Below, piece by piece: positions 11,101 through 23,246 of a DNA stretch of 64,000 nt. The notes beneath the pieces are model-generated. The model was not told the DNA's origin. It worked only from the letters and a program-made list of their open reading frames with translations, and ran no database searches. Both the position numbers and the translations under genes were made by a program. Each line of letters starts with the position of its first letter. Positions within the stretch are counted from its first letter, which is position 1. Origin of the DNA: Larix kaempferi (lineage: Eukaryota; Streptophyta; Pinopsida; Pinales; Pinaceae); the NCBI GenBank assembly GCA_027924585.1, contig BSBM01001445.1:2170001-2234000 (forward strand). Direction: 5' to 3'.

Positions 11101-11754
11101 CACTGTAAGATGCTAGCTGAATTGTTTCACACCTTGAATGATATCCAGGAGACTCACATTGTTTTTGGGAAGATGTCTGTTACTCTTGATCAACAGGTAA
11201 CTAAAAGACAGCAGGCCTTTAAGACCAATGAATATATTGTGCAATGGCATAAGTACATTAAGGAGAGATCTGAGAATATTCCTACTCTCACTAGTTTCCA
11301 ACTGAAAAAAATCAGAACTGCATTGGGCACTTGGCATGATCTAAATGATATGGTTTGAGATAATATCTAGAAATCACAAGGTGTTTGCGGAAGGAGATGG
11401 TACGCTGTGGATAGAATCATGGAGAAGTTGCAGTTCCCTACCATGGACCTCATTGAAAGCCCTTATCCATTGAAGTTGATGCTAGAATAGGTTGAACGTC
11501 GATGCGAGTAAGCTAAAGAGAAGATCCAACACCTCGAGCATATCAATATTGATGACATGGATCAGTTAATCAGGCAACCTGTTTCCATTGAGGAAATGAT
11601 CCACATTTTTATTGGTATTTGGCATAATTTGGCTGAAAACGAGCTGGAAACTTTTACATGTGATGCCCATCTAGGGCTTGAGTCAGTCAATTATCCAAAT
11701 ATAGATGAATTGTTAGAAATTGCAGCCATGTGGCAAGATTTTCTTGGTCATTAG
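8117..11754 (+). pseudogene. Long decayed gene of unit MB (coiled-coil tail)
   Basis: ATG at 8117 opens a frame (MSCNTCCKTPQKYLL) that continues, with in-frame stops at 8213-8215 and near 8318, to 8812. After an AG acceptor-like site and one frame change, a second frame runs from about 8960 to 11754 with stops at about 9730, 10054, 10711, 10894 and 11356. Together this is about 1,150 codons of one ancestral protein. Its N-terminal third is globular (YNFNEMLKSWMNKPNSFIP, PNCSVFKDEWAPIS, then VGVWGSSIVHLLPRIVPDRL). The middle is Ser/Thr/Pro-rich (about 10080-10520). The C-terminal part is heptad-like (LKNLEEKLAKTNEEHESYV and on). The layout resembles S1's protein without clear sequence identity. 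I recognise no named family; a structural (gag-like) protein of a gymnosperm retroelement is the best guess. Confidence 0.6.
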
Positions 11755-11794
11755 CTTAGTTCGATTTTTGAAATCCATTTTTTTTGGGGGAATT

Positions 11795-12165
11795 TATCCT
11801 TTGTAACAAAATTGTAATTATTATTTAAAGGGTAGTTCTCTCGTAGGCTAGGGATGATAGAATTTGGAGGAGAAAATCAGCAGAAGAGACTGGGAATACT
11901 CTGGTTAATGCAGGGCTTGTAAGTTCTTGCAAACTTTCAGTAATATAGTTATGTTATTCTCTTGCATACTCTTTTGTCTATTAATCAAATTTCTTTGATC
12001 AATATTGATTTTCACTTTCAGGTTGTTTATCAATACTGTTTAATCTTTTGCAATCTATAATTACATTGATCTATAGTTTTGATTTTTCTCTACTTATGAT
12101 TTGTGTATCCTTAATGTTTTAAAAGAATTAATTAAATTAAAACTTTTAGCTATTTCTGAAAATGG
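11795..12165 (+). repeat. Family M 3' block, copy 2
   Basis: Counterpart of 5810-6180 (see there). It follows the MB reading frame by about 40 bp. Bases 12166-12440 continue with AT-rich sequence without similarity that I could place; a 75-codon open frame at 12162-12389 has no support as a gene. Confidence 0.75.
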
Positions 12166-12519
12166 TTTTTACAGAAAATTATAACGAAGTTTCTATTTAC
12201 CTAATCTGTAGTGTATTAGCTTTAAACTTCATTAAGGAAATTCTACTCAACAACTCAACCATAAATTCCTTACACCATCTTCATCAACAACTACTTCTCA
12301 TTTCTCCACAAATTGCAAGCTATACTTCTCATTTGGACCCCTGCTTATATAATATCCATGTTGTTGGTTCAGAAAACGCAGGAACTTAAAATAGTCCCCA
12401 AACTTTAAATGCTACCATTAATATCCTTAATATTCATTTAAACAATCTCTAAGCTAATTTTAAAAATAAAATATGACACGTGTCACAATATAAGCATTCC
12501 ATGTGTCACAAAATTTATA

Positions 12520-13145
12520 GAAGTTTTGCTCCAAATACTTTGTTGGCAAGTAGAAATATTCTCAGAGAAAGAGCAGCTGCTCTTTCTCTAAGGTGTTCTA
12601 TTTTTACAATTCCCTCGTAGATGAAAGGTTGGGCGACCCTTCTTAATCCTAATATTCTTTTCATAACAGTTCAACACTCCAAAAAGGGTAAGTCGATCCT
12701 TCTTGTATTATCCATTATATCTATAGCTTTATTGATGGATAAGGGTTTTGACAATTAACTACAAAAAGAAGTGGCGGTCAGTCTTGTCGTAAAATAGAAG
12801 TCTAGACAAACCATTTTTATATGATATAACTTCCAAGGTGTTCTATTTTTACAATTCCCTCATAATTGACACTGCAAGAAAGGTCGGTTGACCCTTCTTA
12901 TTACCAATATTCTTTTCTTAATATTTCGACACTGCAAGAAGGGTTGCTCAATCCTTCTTGTCTTCTCCATTATGGATATAGCTGAATTGTTGTATAAAGG
13001 TTTTCACAATTAACTATGAAAAGAAGCGGCGGTCGATCCTTCTTGTCGGAAAACGGAAGTCGGTACAAACTATTTTTATATGTTATAAGTTCCAAGGTGT
13101 TCTATTTTAACAATTCCCTCGAAATTGAAGGGTCGACCGAGTCTG
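12520..13145 (+). repeat. Block X of unit MB: palindrome modules
   Basis: Two and a half tandem modules (starts near 12590, 12835 and 13095) of the same kind as 6465-6985 and 26510-27155. Palindromic arms are more eroded (AAGGGTAAGTCGATCCTTCTT and similar). The last module stops inside a palindrome at about 13140. Confidence 0.75.
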
Positions 13146-13734
13146 GGATGGAAGGGGAATGGTAATTTAAGTGAGTGGCGACTGTGTTGATGGATTGAAT
13201 TGGATGGGAGTCTGGGATGGATGGGGAATGGTAATTATCACAGTATGGCGAGATCATGGTGGTCATATATATCATCTGTAGCGACTACATATTTTGATGG
13301 AGTAATCGTACACGTATCACTCCAATCGATTCCTTGAAAATCCAACGGCCAACAAGCTTACTGCCAGTTCTTTAAATGGCCTACAGTAGGTGTAATAATA
13401 TTCGTCATAAGTTTCAGCCTATGTGAATCAAGTATACCATATATTAAATTGTGCAATTACTTCCCATGATTTTTTTTAAGAAACAAAATTGTTTATGTGA
13501 ATCAAGTATACCATATATTAACCTCAGATGCAGGTGTCACCATTATACAAGGGACCACATGCTGGACACAAGGAGGGAACGTGGGGGAGGAGCCTCGACC
13601 CAGGCACCCATAACATGACACGCGTGCCCCATGCAATATACCACCTCCCTCACTTCCACCTTCCTGCCCTCACATGTGCGGCTTTATGGCTCCTTCTCGA
13701 TCCTTCACTTGCAGAATTCACACTTTTAAGGTTG
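13146..13734. other. Spacer between units MB and MC
   Basis: Contains a 75-bp partial tandem duplication (GAGTCTGGGATGGA...GGGGAATGGTAATT at about 13143 and 13210). Bases 13190-13300 match 3811-3925 in inverted orientation at roughly 80% by eye. Bases 13528-13740 are GC-richer than their surroundings and open for 70 codons on the plus strand, but no domain is recognisable and the frame is short. Nothing else is seen. Confidence 0.5.
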
Positions 13735-13846
13735 ATTTGAAATTCACACTTTCCTTTGAAATGTTCTTGAATTTTTTAGTGTTTTTGTGAGTTGTGGAAA
13801 GCATTGAGTTTTTGCAAAAGTTAGGTTCTTTCCGCAACCTGCAATC

Positions 13847-14451
13847 TGTTAAAATTTGAGCATTAATTCACAATACTCTTGGATCTTTACTGAGAGAATA
13901 ACATATACAGTATATCAATGCATAACAATCACAATAAGCATGACAAGCATCACAAGAATCAAAAGCATGAGAGACAAGAGACACAGAGTTTCCGTGGGGA
14001 AAACCCTAAGGTAAAAAACCCCACAACTTCCTTAGAGATAGAGAGAGCAATGGCTCAACCAAAGTACAACCAAAATACACTTGAGATAGTCTCCTAGAGC
14101 AGATGATACTCCTCCTCACTAGTGCACCACTTTCTGAGTGAGAGAAGTGTTCCTTTCCGAATGATCCAAATAGAGATCTCCCGATCTCTATTTATACTTA
14201 ACCTGTTTTCCGAGTGACCTTATGGGGCCGACTTGTCTATCTAGATACATCCACAATATATTATATATTTTAGGGCCGACCCCACACATGGTGATCTAAT
14301 AACCCATTGGCAAGTACACACACTTGCAACACTTGTCAATCCACATGACGACACTTCCTTATAGAGGAATAACACATCTCTTGTAAGGGTACAATAAATA
14401 TATACGAAATACATATATGAAATACATTCCGAAGTTACATATACATCAACA
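13847..14451 (-). repeat. 3' LTR of C2
   Basis: 605 bp, TGTTAAAATTTGAG...ATACATCAACA as printed on plus. Next to it is the purine tract (printed CTCCCTCTT, 14452-14460). The TATA box reads TATTTATA in reverse at about 14189-14197. It carries one copy of the GGGTTATTAGACCACC motif instead of three. Confidence 0.95.
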
Positions 14452-14699
14452 CTCCCTCTTAACTAGGAAGGTATTTCTTGACACAGTTCTGTTAGACAAG
14501 TCTTCTTCTTGGGATTATCATCATCGATGCATCGTCATCATCATCGTCACTGCTGCTTCTATCTCAACCAATCTCTGACTCTACTCGTCATAGGAAGTTC
14601 TACAGATCCAGTCCTTTTTCATATTGGATGCAGGCCCACCACCTGCAGGTCTTCATCATCTATGTGAACGGTTTGATAGAGGTGGCCTCTCAGGACTAA

Positions 14700-15260
14700 T
14701 TTTATGTGCGGATGCAATACCGGAAAGAGTATCCCAGGAACATTTATGTGCCTAAGCACGATCGTCAAGATCTCCCAGGATTGATTACATGCATCTCCTC
14801 CACAATACCTTTAAAGAGCATCCCAGGAACATTTATGTGCCGTAGCACAATCGGAAAGATCTCTAAAGAGCATCCCAGGACTTATTACGAGCATACAGCT
14901 CAACCTCTCGAATCTCCAAGACTGATTACATGTGGATAGACAAAACCTTTAAAGAGCATCCCAAGAACATTTATGTGCTGCAGCATGACCGACAAGATAT
15001 CTAAAGAGCATCCTAGGACTAATTACAAGCACACAGCTCAACCTCTCGGATCTCCAGGACTGATTACATGTCTCCGTAGTAATACCTCATCCCAGGACTG
15101 ATTACGAGCACATAGCTCAACCTATGGGATATCTGAGGATTGATTACATACTACATAACAATACCATAAAGAGTACCCCAGGAACATTTATGTGCCGCAG
15201 CACGACCGGCAAGATCTCCCAGGATTGATTACATGCTATTTGCACAACCTGCCACATATC
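14700..15260 (-). repeat. Beta tandem array of C2
   Basis: Units of about 70-90 bp holding (printed strand) AGAGCATCCCAGGACTGATTAC, GAGCACATAGCTCAACCT and ATTTATGTGCCGCAGCACGA, plus GATCTCC. This is the reverse-strand equivalent of the beta arrays of C1, C3 and C4, but with its own unit variant (the GCACGACCGGCAAGATCTCC form). Bases 14461-14700 are the conserved block between the array and the purine tract. Confidence 0.8.
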
Positions 15261-15269
15261 ATCTCTGAC

Positions 15270-15960
15270 CTCCAAGTATCAACCTGATACTCATGATCGA
15301 ACGGATCATCATCGCACGAGGCATCATACCGATGCCCATGATCATACTGATCATCATCACTTGTACCATCCTAGTACATATCATCTGGAGCAACATCCTG
15401 AAGCTCATCATCATGATCAACCTGATCATACAATGCATCCACCTAATGCACACAAAGTATCTGCCTGATACATATCATCATACATGATCCACCTGATCAT
15501 ACAGTGTATCCACCTGATATGAATACAAATACATGATACATATCAACATTCATGATCTACCTGATCATACAATGTATCCACTTGATACAGATACATGGTC
15601 CAAGCATCAAACATGATGCATATACAAATACATACAAATGACCCAACCGATCGTATCCAACATCCAACATGATGCGTACATACATATAAATGATCCAACT
15701 GATCATATCCAACATCAACACGGTGCGTACATACATACAAATATAAATGATCCAACTAATCATAGCCAGCATCAACACGATGTGTACATACATACAAATA
15801 TAAATGATCCAACTGATCATATCCAACATCAACACGATGCGTACATACATACAAATATAAATGATCCAACTGATCATATCCATCATCCAACATGATACAT
15901 ATACAAAGCAGTAACTGAAGCATCGTCCTGATACTCATCATCCAGCACTTACATCCACAG
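15270..15960 (-). repeat. Alpha tandem array of C2
   Basis: Four clear units of about 57 bp at 15640-15890 (AATGATCCAACTGATCATATCC...ACATACATACAAATATA), followed toward the LTR by shorter ATGATC/GATCAT repeats with CACCTGATAC. Open frames over it on both strands are repeat artefacts. Confidence 0.85.
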
Positions 15961-16016
15961 CCATGTGAAGGATCCTCCTTCTAACATGCTTGGGATGGCT
16001 TCAGCAAATGTGTCCA

Positions 16017-19000
16017 TCACTTCTTCCTCGAAGTGTCGTCGATCTGAAGAACACCAAGCCTCTCCTTGAAGTAATTGAACTTCAACCTGGCTAGTGGCTT
16101 TGTCAGCACATCTACAATTTGCTCGTCCGTCGCAACATACAGGAAACACTGGGTTCTTAGACAGCTTCACACAACTCTGGTTATCGCAGAATATACCATT
16201 AGCACCCAATGGGAGATCAAATAACTCAGATAGTATCTTCCATAGCCATACTGCCTCACAACTAGTTGAACAGGCTACAACATACTTTGCCTCAGCTGTA
16301 CTCAATGCTACACAAGACTGCTTCCTGCTGAACCAAGAGATCACACCTGATCCCATACTGAAGCAGCACCCAAATGTGCTCATCCTATCTGCAACACTAC
16401 CAACCCAATCTGAATCAACATAACCCTACAAGTTAAACTTTTGATTCACTTCATACTTGAGCCCATAATCCACTATACCCTTCAGGTACCTCAGAACATG
16501 CTTTACAGCAACCAGATGAACACTCCTCGGATCTGTCAGGAACTGACTCAATGTGTTCACTGCAAAGCAAATGTCTGGTCTCATGTTCGTCAGGTACATC
16601 AAGGACCCAATCATCTGACGATATATAGAGACATCAACCATCTCAGATGAAGCATCACATAGAAGCTTTAGATTCGATGCCATGGGTGTGGCCATGGCCT
16701 TGCAATCCATCATCCCAAATCTCTTCAGAATATCTACTGTGTACTTCCCTTGACCAAGGAAGATCCCACCTGAATTCTGCCACACCTCCATACCTAGGAA
16801 ATAATGCATCATTCCCAAATCTTTCATATCGAACTCAGCAGCAAGCTTCCTCTTAGTATCTGCAATCAATCTGTCATCTCCTGTTACAAATAAGTCATCC
16901 ACATACAGGAGTAGAATCACAGGATTCCCTTCCTCAACCTTGTAGTAGAGGTTGGAATCCGCTTTAATCTTGGTAAATCCCAAGCTAGATAGGAAACTGT
17001 CCATCCTACCATACCAAGTTCTGGGAGTTTGCTTCAAGCCATACAAGGCTTTCTTCAATCTGCACACATATGACTCCCTGTCGTGTATTTCAAAACCAAG
17101 TGGCTGCTCCACATATACTTCCTCTTCAACTACACCATTCAAGAAAGCAATCTTGACATCCATCTGTTGTATTTTCCATTTCATTGCTGTAGCCAGGGCA
17201 AGTACTGTTCTGATGGAAGTATACCTCGCTACAAGTGCAAAATTTTCTTCATAATCTATTCCCTCTTTCTGAGAGAAGCCATGAGCTACAAATCTTGCTT
17301 TGTATTTCTCTACACCGCCATCTACAGCATGCTTGATTTTGTAGATCCATTTGGAAGTCACAACAAACTTCTCTTTAGGTCTTGGGACAACATCCCAAAC
17401 ATCATTCTTCATTATTGATTGGTATTCTTCAACCATGGCATCCTTCCATTCTTTCTTTTCCGTTGCTTCTTCATAACTGGAAGGTTCTTTGTTCATAATG
17501 TCATAGAGTAAAGCAACATAGTCGGTATGTGATCTGGTTCTCTTCTTTGCTTTGTGTTCTTCTTCTGGAATGCCAAATCTTTCTGCATCCTGAATGAGCT
17601 CTCTAGTCCATGCAGGTTTCCTCTTGTGAGAGTTATCCTCACAGGGTGGATCTACAGGTTCTTGCAGATATTCAAACTCACGAACAACTTCTAGAATTGC
17701 TTCAGTCATGGTAGTGTCTTGAAATATCGTTTCCTTAGGTTCTTCATAAACTTCGATAGGTGCCTTCCTTGATTTGATGCCTATTGAGTTTTCATCACAT
17801 GTTACATCCCTCTTGACATCAACCTTCTTGAACCCTGTAAAGTATATTATGTAAGCCTTCTAGCTTTCATTGTAACCCACAAAGATACCCTTCTTTCCTG
17901 AAGGATCTAGTTTGGTCCTCTTTTCCTTTGGGACATGAGTGTATACTAGACAACCAAATATTCTAATATGGATGACTTCAGGTTTCTTACCAGAAAAGAC
18001 CTCTTATGGTGTCTTGTTGTCCAATATCTTGTGGGGTGTTCTGTTCTGCACATATACAGTTGTTCTAGCTGCTTCTACCCATAGATGCATAGGTAGATCC
18101 TGGTCATGCAGCATTGCCCTTGCTACTTCCATGATTGTTCTGTTCTTCCTTTCTGCAAGTCCATTTTGTTGAGGATTATAAGGAGCAGTCAACTCCCTCT
18201 TAATCCTTGAATCACTGCAAAGCTTCTTGAAGTCACCTGAGGTGAATTCTCCACCATTGTCGGATCTGAATGTTTGATCTTTTTGTCAGTTTGATTCTCC
18301 ATCAAGGTTTTGAATTCCTTAAACTTCTCAAACACCTCATCTTTGTTTTTCAAGAAGTATACCCGAGTCTTCCTGGAGAAGTCATCAATAAATGAGACAT
18401 AGTAAACATACCCACTTAGAGAACTGGATGACATAGGACCACATACATTTGAGTGGATGATTTCCAGGATATCTTTTGCCTTGATTTCACTGCTTGGGAA
18501 AGCCTTCTTAATATTCTTACCTTTTGCACATCCTTTGCAAACACCTTCAGATTTGGTCTTGATTTCAAGAAGACCCTCTACAGCCTTGCTTGCAATTGGA
18601 AGTGCCCTATAGTGCATATGAGCAAGTCTTCTATGCCAAAGTTCACTTGGCTCCATGGATTCATGCACCATGGCATGTTCAGGTTGTCCTTTTAATTTAT
18701 ACAAACCTCCTCCTTGCTCTCCAATCACAACTGCATCATCTATGGTCTTTCCCTTTGGCCACATTAGGAGTAGGCCATCCACAAATGAAACCCTCATACC
18801 TTTTGTATCCAATGCAGAGATGGAGAGTAAGTTCTTCTTGAGCCCAGGTACATAAAGGACTTCTTTCATCTTCAAAGATTTTCCAGAATCTAGGTTGTAG
18901 GAGGCTTCACCACTTCCTTTGATGGGATATTGATAATCATCCCCAAGTTTCTCTTTATGGGGTGATTCATGTTCAAATAGATTTACAAAGGATTCTTTAA

Positions 19001-19968
19001 ACCCAGTCATGTGTTTGGAAGTCCCACTGTCAATTAACCAATCATTACAACCATGGGAGATAGTACCTGTGAGAGCAGAGATTAGAACATACTCTTCTTC
19101 ACTTGATGAGTCATCATTACTATCATCACTTTCTGCCCTAGCCTTGTTCTTTGGAGGTTCATCATCTTTAGAAGCATGAGCATGGTACCTTCTTTTGTTA
19201 CCATTCTTCTTCTTGCTGGAGTTGTTGTTGTTGTGTTTGTCCCTTTTGTTCTTGGGACATTCTGAAGCAAAGTGACCCTTCTCATTACAAGTGAAACACC
19301 TTAGATCTTTCTTGTCTTTGTGAAAATAATGAGAAGATTTCTTCTTGTGATGGGATGGCTCCCTCTTGAACTTGCCCTTCTTAGTGTGAGCTGTGAGAGC
19401 TTGATCTTCATTTCCCATCTTCTCTTCTCTTGCCACAAGCCTTGCTTCTTCTTGAGAACATTCCTCCTATAATCTGCTGAAGGAGATTAACTTCTTTCTC
19501 GCACAGATCCCCTGGATAAAAGAGTCCCATGACCTAGGTAGTCCATTCAAAGTAGTCATAACAATTTCACCATTCTCCACCATTTCATCTACAACTTCAA
19601 GTTGTTCCTTGATCTGAGAGACCTTGGAGAAATAGGATTGAATGGTTTCTCCATTCGACATCTTGACCCCTTTCAATTGATTCTGCAGGGTCATCTTCTG
19701 ATTTATGTTCTTTCCTTCAAATAGCTTGGTCAAAGAGTCAAACATAGCCTTGGATGTCTTTAGAGAAGACACATGGGGTATGAGATGGTCTTTGATAGAA
19801 TCAGCAATGATGCAATACCTTAGCCTCTTCATCCTCTGGGATAGGGATGTCTTCTTTTATTTACGAGTCCAACTCATTCTCTTCCAGGATTAACCCAATC
19901 CTATACTTCCATGCTTGGAAGTTATCAGCCCCTTCAATCTTATCCTCAAACTTGGTGTGGTGAGACAT
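16017..19968 (-). pseudogene. gag-pol: gag-pol polyprotein of C2, broken
   Basis: Start ATG at 19968 (MSHHTKFEDK). Order on the minus strand: gag core; CCHC zinc knuckle CFTCNEKGHFASEC (about 19258-19300); protease DSGTSKHMTG (about 19004-19033); integrase with WHRRLAHMH...CKGCAKG zinc site; DDE core; RT in one open 427-codon stretch (16426-17709) with intact YVDD at 16894-16905; RNase H. Lesions: TAA at 19861-19863, an approximately 29-nt deletion near 19814, TAG at 19467-19469, a 1-nt loss near 18272, TAA at 18004-18006, TAG near 17862, TAG at 16426-16428 (CAG in C4 and C5), and an approximately 80-nt deletion near 16140. In integrase the first catalytic Asp is replaced by Asn (18447-18449), while the second Asp (18259-18261) and the Glu (18151-18153) remain. 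It cannot be functional as it stands. Confidence 0.95.
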
Positions 19969-20529
19969 TGTAAAGAGTACTTCAAATGAAATAGAAAAGA
20001 TTTAGGTCTTACCATTTGAAATGCTGAAAACTCGATTTGGTCCCAGATTAGGGTTTGTCGGAAAAACCCTAAAACTTCAAAATGTGAATTTCAACTTTCT
20101 GAAAGGATAGAAAGATGTGCCTTGATGAGCTGATTAGCCTGGTGTATTCATAATTTGAGATCAGCAAATCTTTACCCTTCAGATTTTCCTTTTTGTCCTC
20201 CTGGGTTCACTAGGGAGAGCCTTGAATTAGGGTTTGAGTTTCCCGGAGATCTACCTAGCCAAAAATCTTGATCCAAAGCTCTAAACTTCCATTTTTGCAA
20301 GGCGCTTCTAGATATGGCTTCAGATTTCAGAAATTCCTATTTTTGTGGAAACCCTAATTTTTAGGGCCAAATCTTAAAATGCTCAGAATGGAATTTTGAT
20401 TGGACAGATAGATTCTCCTTGATGAGTAGAGTCAATCTACTATACTTCTTTTCCAAAAACTATGGAGAGAAACCCAATAAACAAGAAACTCAAGTTTTTG
20501 TCACTGCAAAATGTCTTCTTCACAGGTTA

Positions 20530-20541
20530 GCTTTGATACCA
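20530..20541 (-). other. Primer binding site of C2
   Basis: Minus-strand TGGTATCAAAGC directly next to the 5' LTR. It matches the 3' end of plant initiator tRNA-Met except for one G-to-A change relative to the TGGTATCAGAGC of C4. Bases 19969-20529 are the untranslated leader; no gene is seen there. Confidence 0.9.
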
Positions 20542-21146
20542 TGTTAAAATTTGAGCATTAATTCACAATACTCTTGGATCTTTACTGATAGAATAACATA
20601 TACAGTATATGAATGCATAACAATCACAATAAGCATGACAAGCATCGCAAGAATCAAAAGCATGAGAGACAAGAGACACAAAGTTTCCGTGGGGAAAACC
20701 CTAAGGTGAAAAACCCCACAACTTCCTCAGAGATAGAGAGAGCAATGGCTCAACCAAAGTACAACCAAAATACAATTGAGATAGTCTCCTAGAGCAGATG
20801 ATCCTCCTCCTCACTAGTGTGCCACTTTCTGAGTGAGAGAAGTTGGTCTTTCTGGATGATCCAAGTAGAGATCTCCCGATCTCTATTTATACTTAACATG
20901 TTTTCCTAGTGACCTTATGGGGCTGACTTGTCTATCTAGATACATCCACACTATAATATATATTTTAGGGCCGACCCCACACATGGTGGTTTAATAACCC
21001 ATCAACAAGTACACACACTTGCGACACTTGTCAATCCACATGACGACTCTTCCTTATAGAGGAATAACACATCTCTTATAAGGGTACAATAAATATATAT
21101 GAAATACATAGATGAAATACATTCCGAAGTTACATATACATCAACA
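20542..21146 (-). repeat. 5' LTR of C2
   Basis: 605 bp, same ends and same length as the partner at 13847-14451. Differences are scattered substitutions, concentrated near 20850-20865. The length identity shows that no indels were fixed since insertion. Confidence 0.95.
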
Positions 21147-23246
21147 CAATCTGCAATCCGCAATGTGGATTGCGGAATCTTGGTTTTCGGTTATGAAACA
21201 TTTTCTTTCCGCAACCCGCAATAGAGGATTGCGGGAAAAGTCTTAAAATAGTTTTGCACTTTGCATTTCCGCCACCCGCAACCCGTAATTCGGAATATGG
21301 CTTGTGGAAAGAATGTATATATTTATGAAATAAAACCAGGCAACCCTTCTTTTCCTTCCTGCACGTTTAAGTTTTAACCGTCGATTTGTCTTGATCATGT
21401 AGATGAGATTACACTGGGTGATTTAAATGAAGTTTAGCTTGTCCGTTTTCCCCTCTACCAGTTTTAAAAATTGCAATTAGGCTCCTAACTGCGATTTTCA
21501 CCTTCGGCCAAATTTGAAGTCATAGTCATTGATCCGACTAATCCATAATGATAAGTTGTTTATATTTCATACAATTAAAATTTTACTCCATCTTAATCCA
21601 AATTTTGTTGGCGCATGCTATATGTTATTTCGTTACAGATGTGATAATTGCATCTCTCAGACCCGAAGGTTTTAATCATGGCAATTCATTAAAGTTAATA
21701 ATTATGAGATCTTTATTGCTCTTCTTAAACACAAAGACCAATATGGGCAATTTGTTAGTCGTCATATTCCATAGAAAAATTCTTGTTATTCAATTTCCAA
21801 AGCTTTCCTCCTAACAATTACATACTGTGAACAAGATGCAGAAACAACTTAATAAATTCATAAATTCATACATACTATTTCTGCAAAGTGACTAACATAA
21901 ATTAATAAATTTATGTTAATTTTTCAATTAGCATTGCAGCTACAGGGTAATCTTACATGTGCCTAATCCTTAAAACTACTATCAGTTAATTTTCATTTCC
22001 TGATTGTGTTGTAGTTAAACCCACATTAGTAACCTCACTATACTCAATGTGCCAAACCAAATAAAATTTAGTAAACTGTTGGCAGGCAACAACCCTCACA
22101 ATTTTTCTATTTTATTCAATAAAATTGATCAGTTCCTTTTATAACTTATCATAATTAATTCAGAGATATCATTTATTTTTTTCTTAAGGTATTCTCTAAA
22201 GGAAGGTATTGATAATTAAAACAAATTGAGGAAATGTTTAATTCAAGTTCATGGCTGTTTGAAAAATGATTTGGCTAGCAGCTGTTAAATATGAACAATT
22301 TGCAGTCTCACTTCAAGTGATTATATTTAAGCTCTGCTAGTTATTGATTAATTAGTTTCATGGTTTGCATTGGATTTTATCATTTCTTGTTTTATGTTGT
22401 TATCGTATTTCTCTTAAGATATGATTTTCTAAGACTAAGCATATGATAATATATATTTCTTAGGGTTAATTAACCGTGTTTCATAAACCTTTTAACCCTT
22501 AGTAGATATTAATATTATTCTTACCTTATGTAAACCATATTTTAACCTTGTACATAAATAAATTTTGCCATGTAAATATGTTTTTCACATTAGAATTCAT
22601 GTTTGATCAAAATGATGAATGAAAGTCGTTATGATAATCTTTTCAATGGACGACATTTAGAAGTTTGAATTGGGAATTTAGCCTATGGGAATGTGACCTA
22701 TTATATTCATTAATTTGTGGTTTTTTGAAACCATAGGTCATTAGGTTCCACAATGTGAAGATTTATATCATCAAGGCTAAGTCTAGTTACTTCATATGAT
22801 ACACTCCTATCAAAATTAGAGAATATTTGCATCGTACGACATTGATATTTGGTAATGAGTTTAAACAACGATCCATGTTTTGGAATTATGCAAGATCATT
22901 GTTGATTTGAAGTAGTATAATCACTATATTTCATTGTGTAGGAACTTCAAATCATCACATCAAACCCTTACATAAAGCAATGTGTCAATCAAAACCTAGC
23001 AATATAAGTTTTGGTACATGCCACGAATTCATTTTGGTTACATCTATTCGAGCTAAATCTCACGAAGGTATTATCCAGCTTACAACCGTGTTCAAACTTT
23101 GTGTTTGGAATCATTCCATTTAATGCCCAGAGTACTTGATGATCATTTTACTGTATCAATATGATGGTTTGGGTATGGAAGCCTGCATTTATTAGCTTGA
23201 AACACGAGTCTAGGGTTTCAATGAAGCTAAGCGAAATATTGACATC

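Larger units (their letters stand above)
7170..13145 (+). mobile_element. Unit MB of repeat family M (long version)
   Basis: Begins with block Z (7170-7345), shared with MA and MC, continues through more Y palindromes (7595-7790), the long broken reading frame (8117-11754), the 3' block (11795-12165) and block X (12520-13145), which ends abruptly at GACCGAGTCTGGG. If X-Y-Z is the LTR, MB is an internal region of about 5 kb between a shared LTR at 6380-7345 and a truncated LTR at 12440-13145. No RT, integrase or protease motif is visible, so the family would be non-autonomous or of another class. Confidence 0.55.
13847..21146 (-). mobile_element. C2: full-length Ty1/copia retrotransposon
   Basis: 7,300 bp with two 605-bp LTRs, tRNA-iMet-type PBS, complete but broken gag-pol, beta and alpha arrays and a purine tract. 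It is flanked by a perfect 5-bp target duplication, CAATC (13842-13846 and 21147-21151). It sits inside block Y of unit MC. About 30 differences between its LTRs counted by eye (around 5%) indicate an old insertion. Integrase and RT order (protease, integrase, RT, RNase H) is the copia order. Confidence 0.97.

Noticed and set aside
15543-15941. Several open frames on both strands giving Y/M/I/W-rich peptides that look like membrane segments
   Set aside because: They are translations of the alpha tandem array; the pattern repeats every 57 bp and appears in several frames at once.
16094-17418. Plus-strand frames of 60-110 codons across C2
   Set aside because: They are antisense shadows of the RT and RNase H coding sequence on the minus strand.
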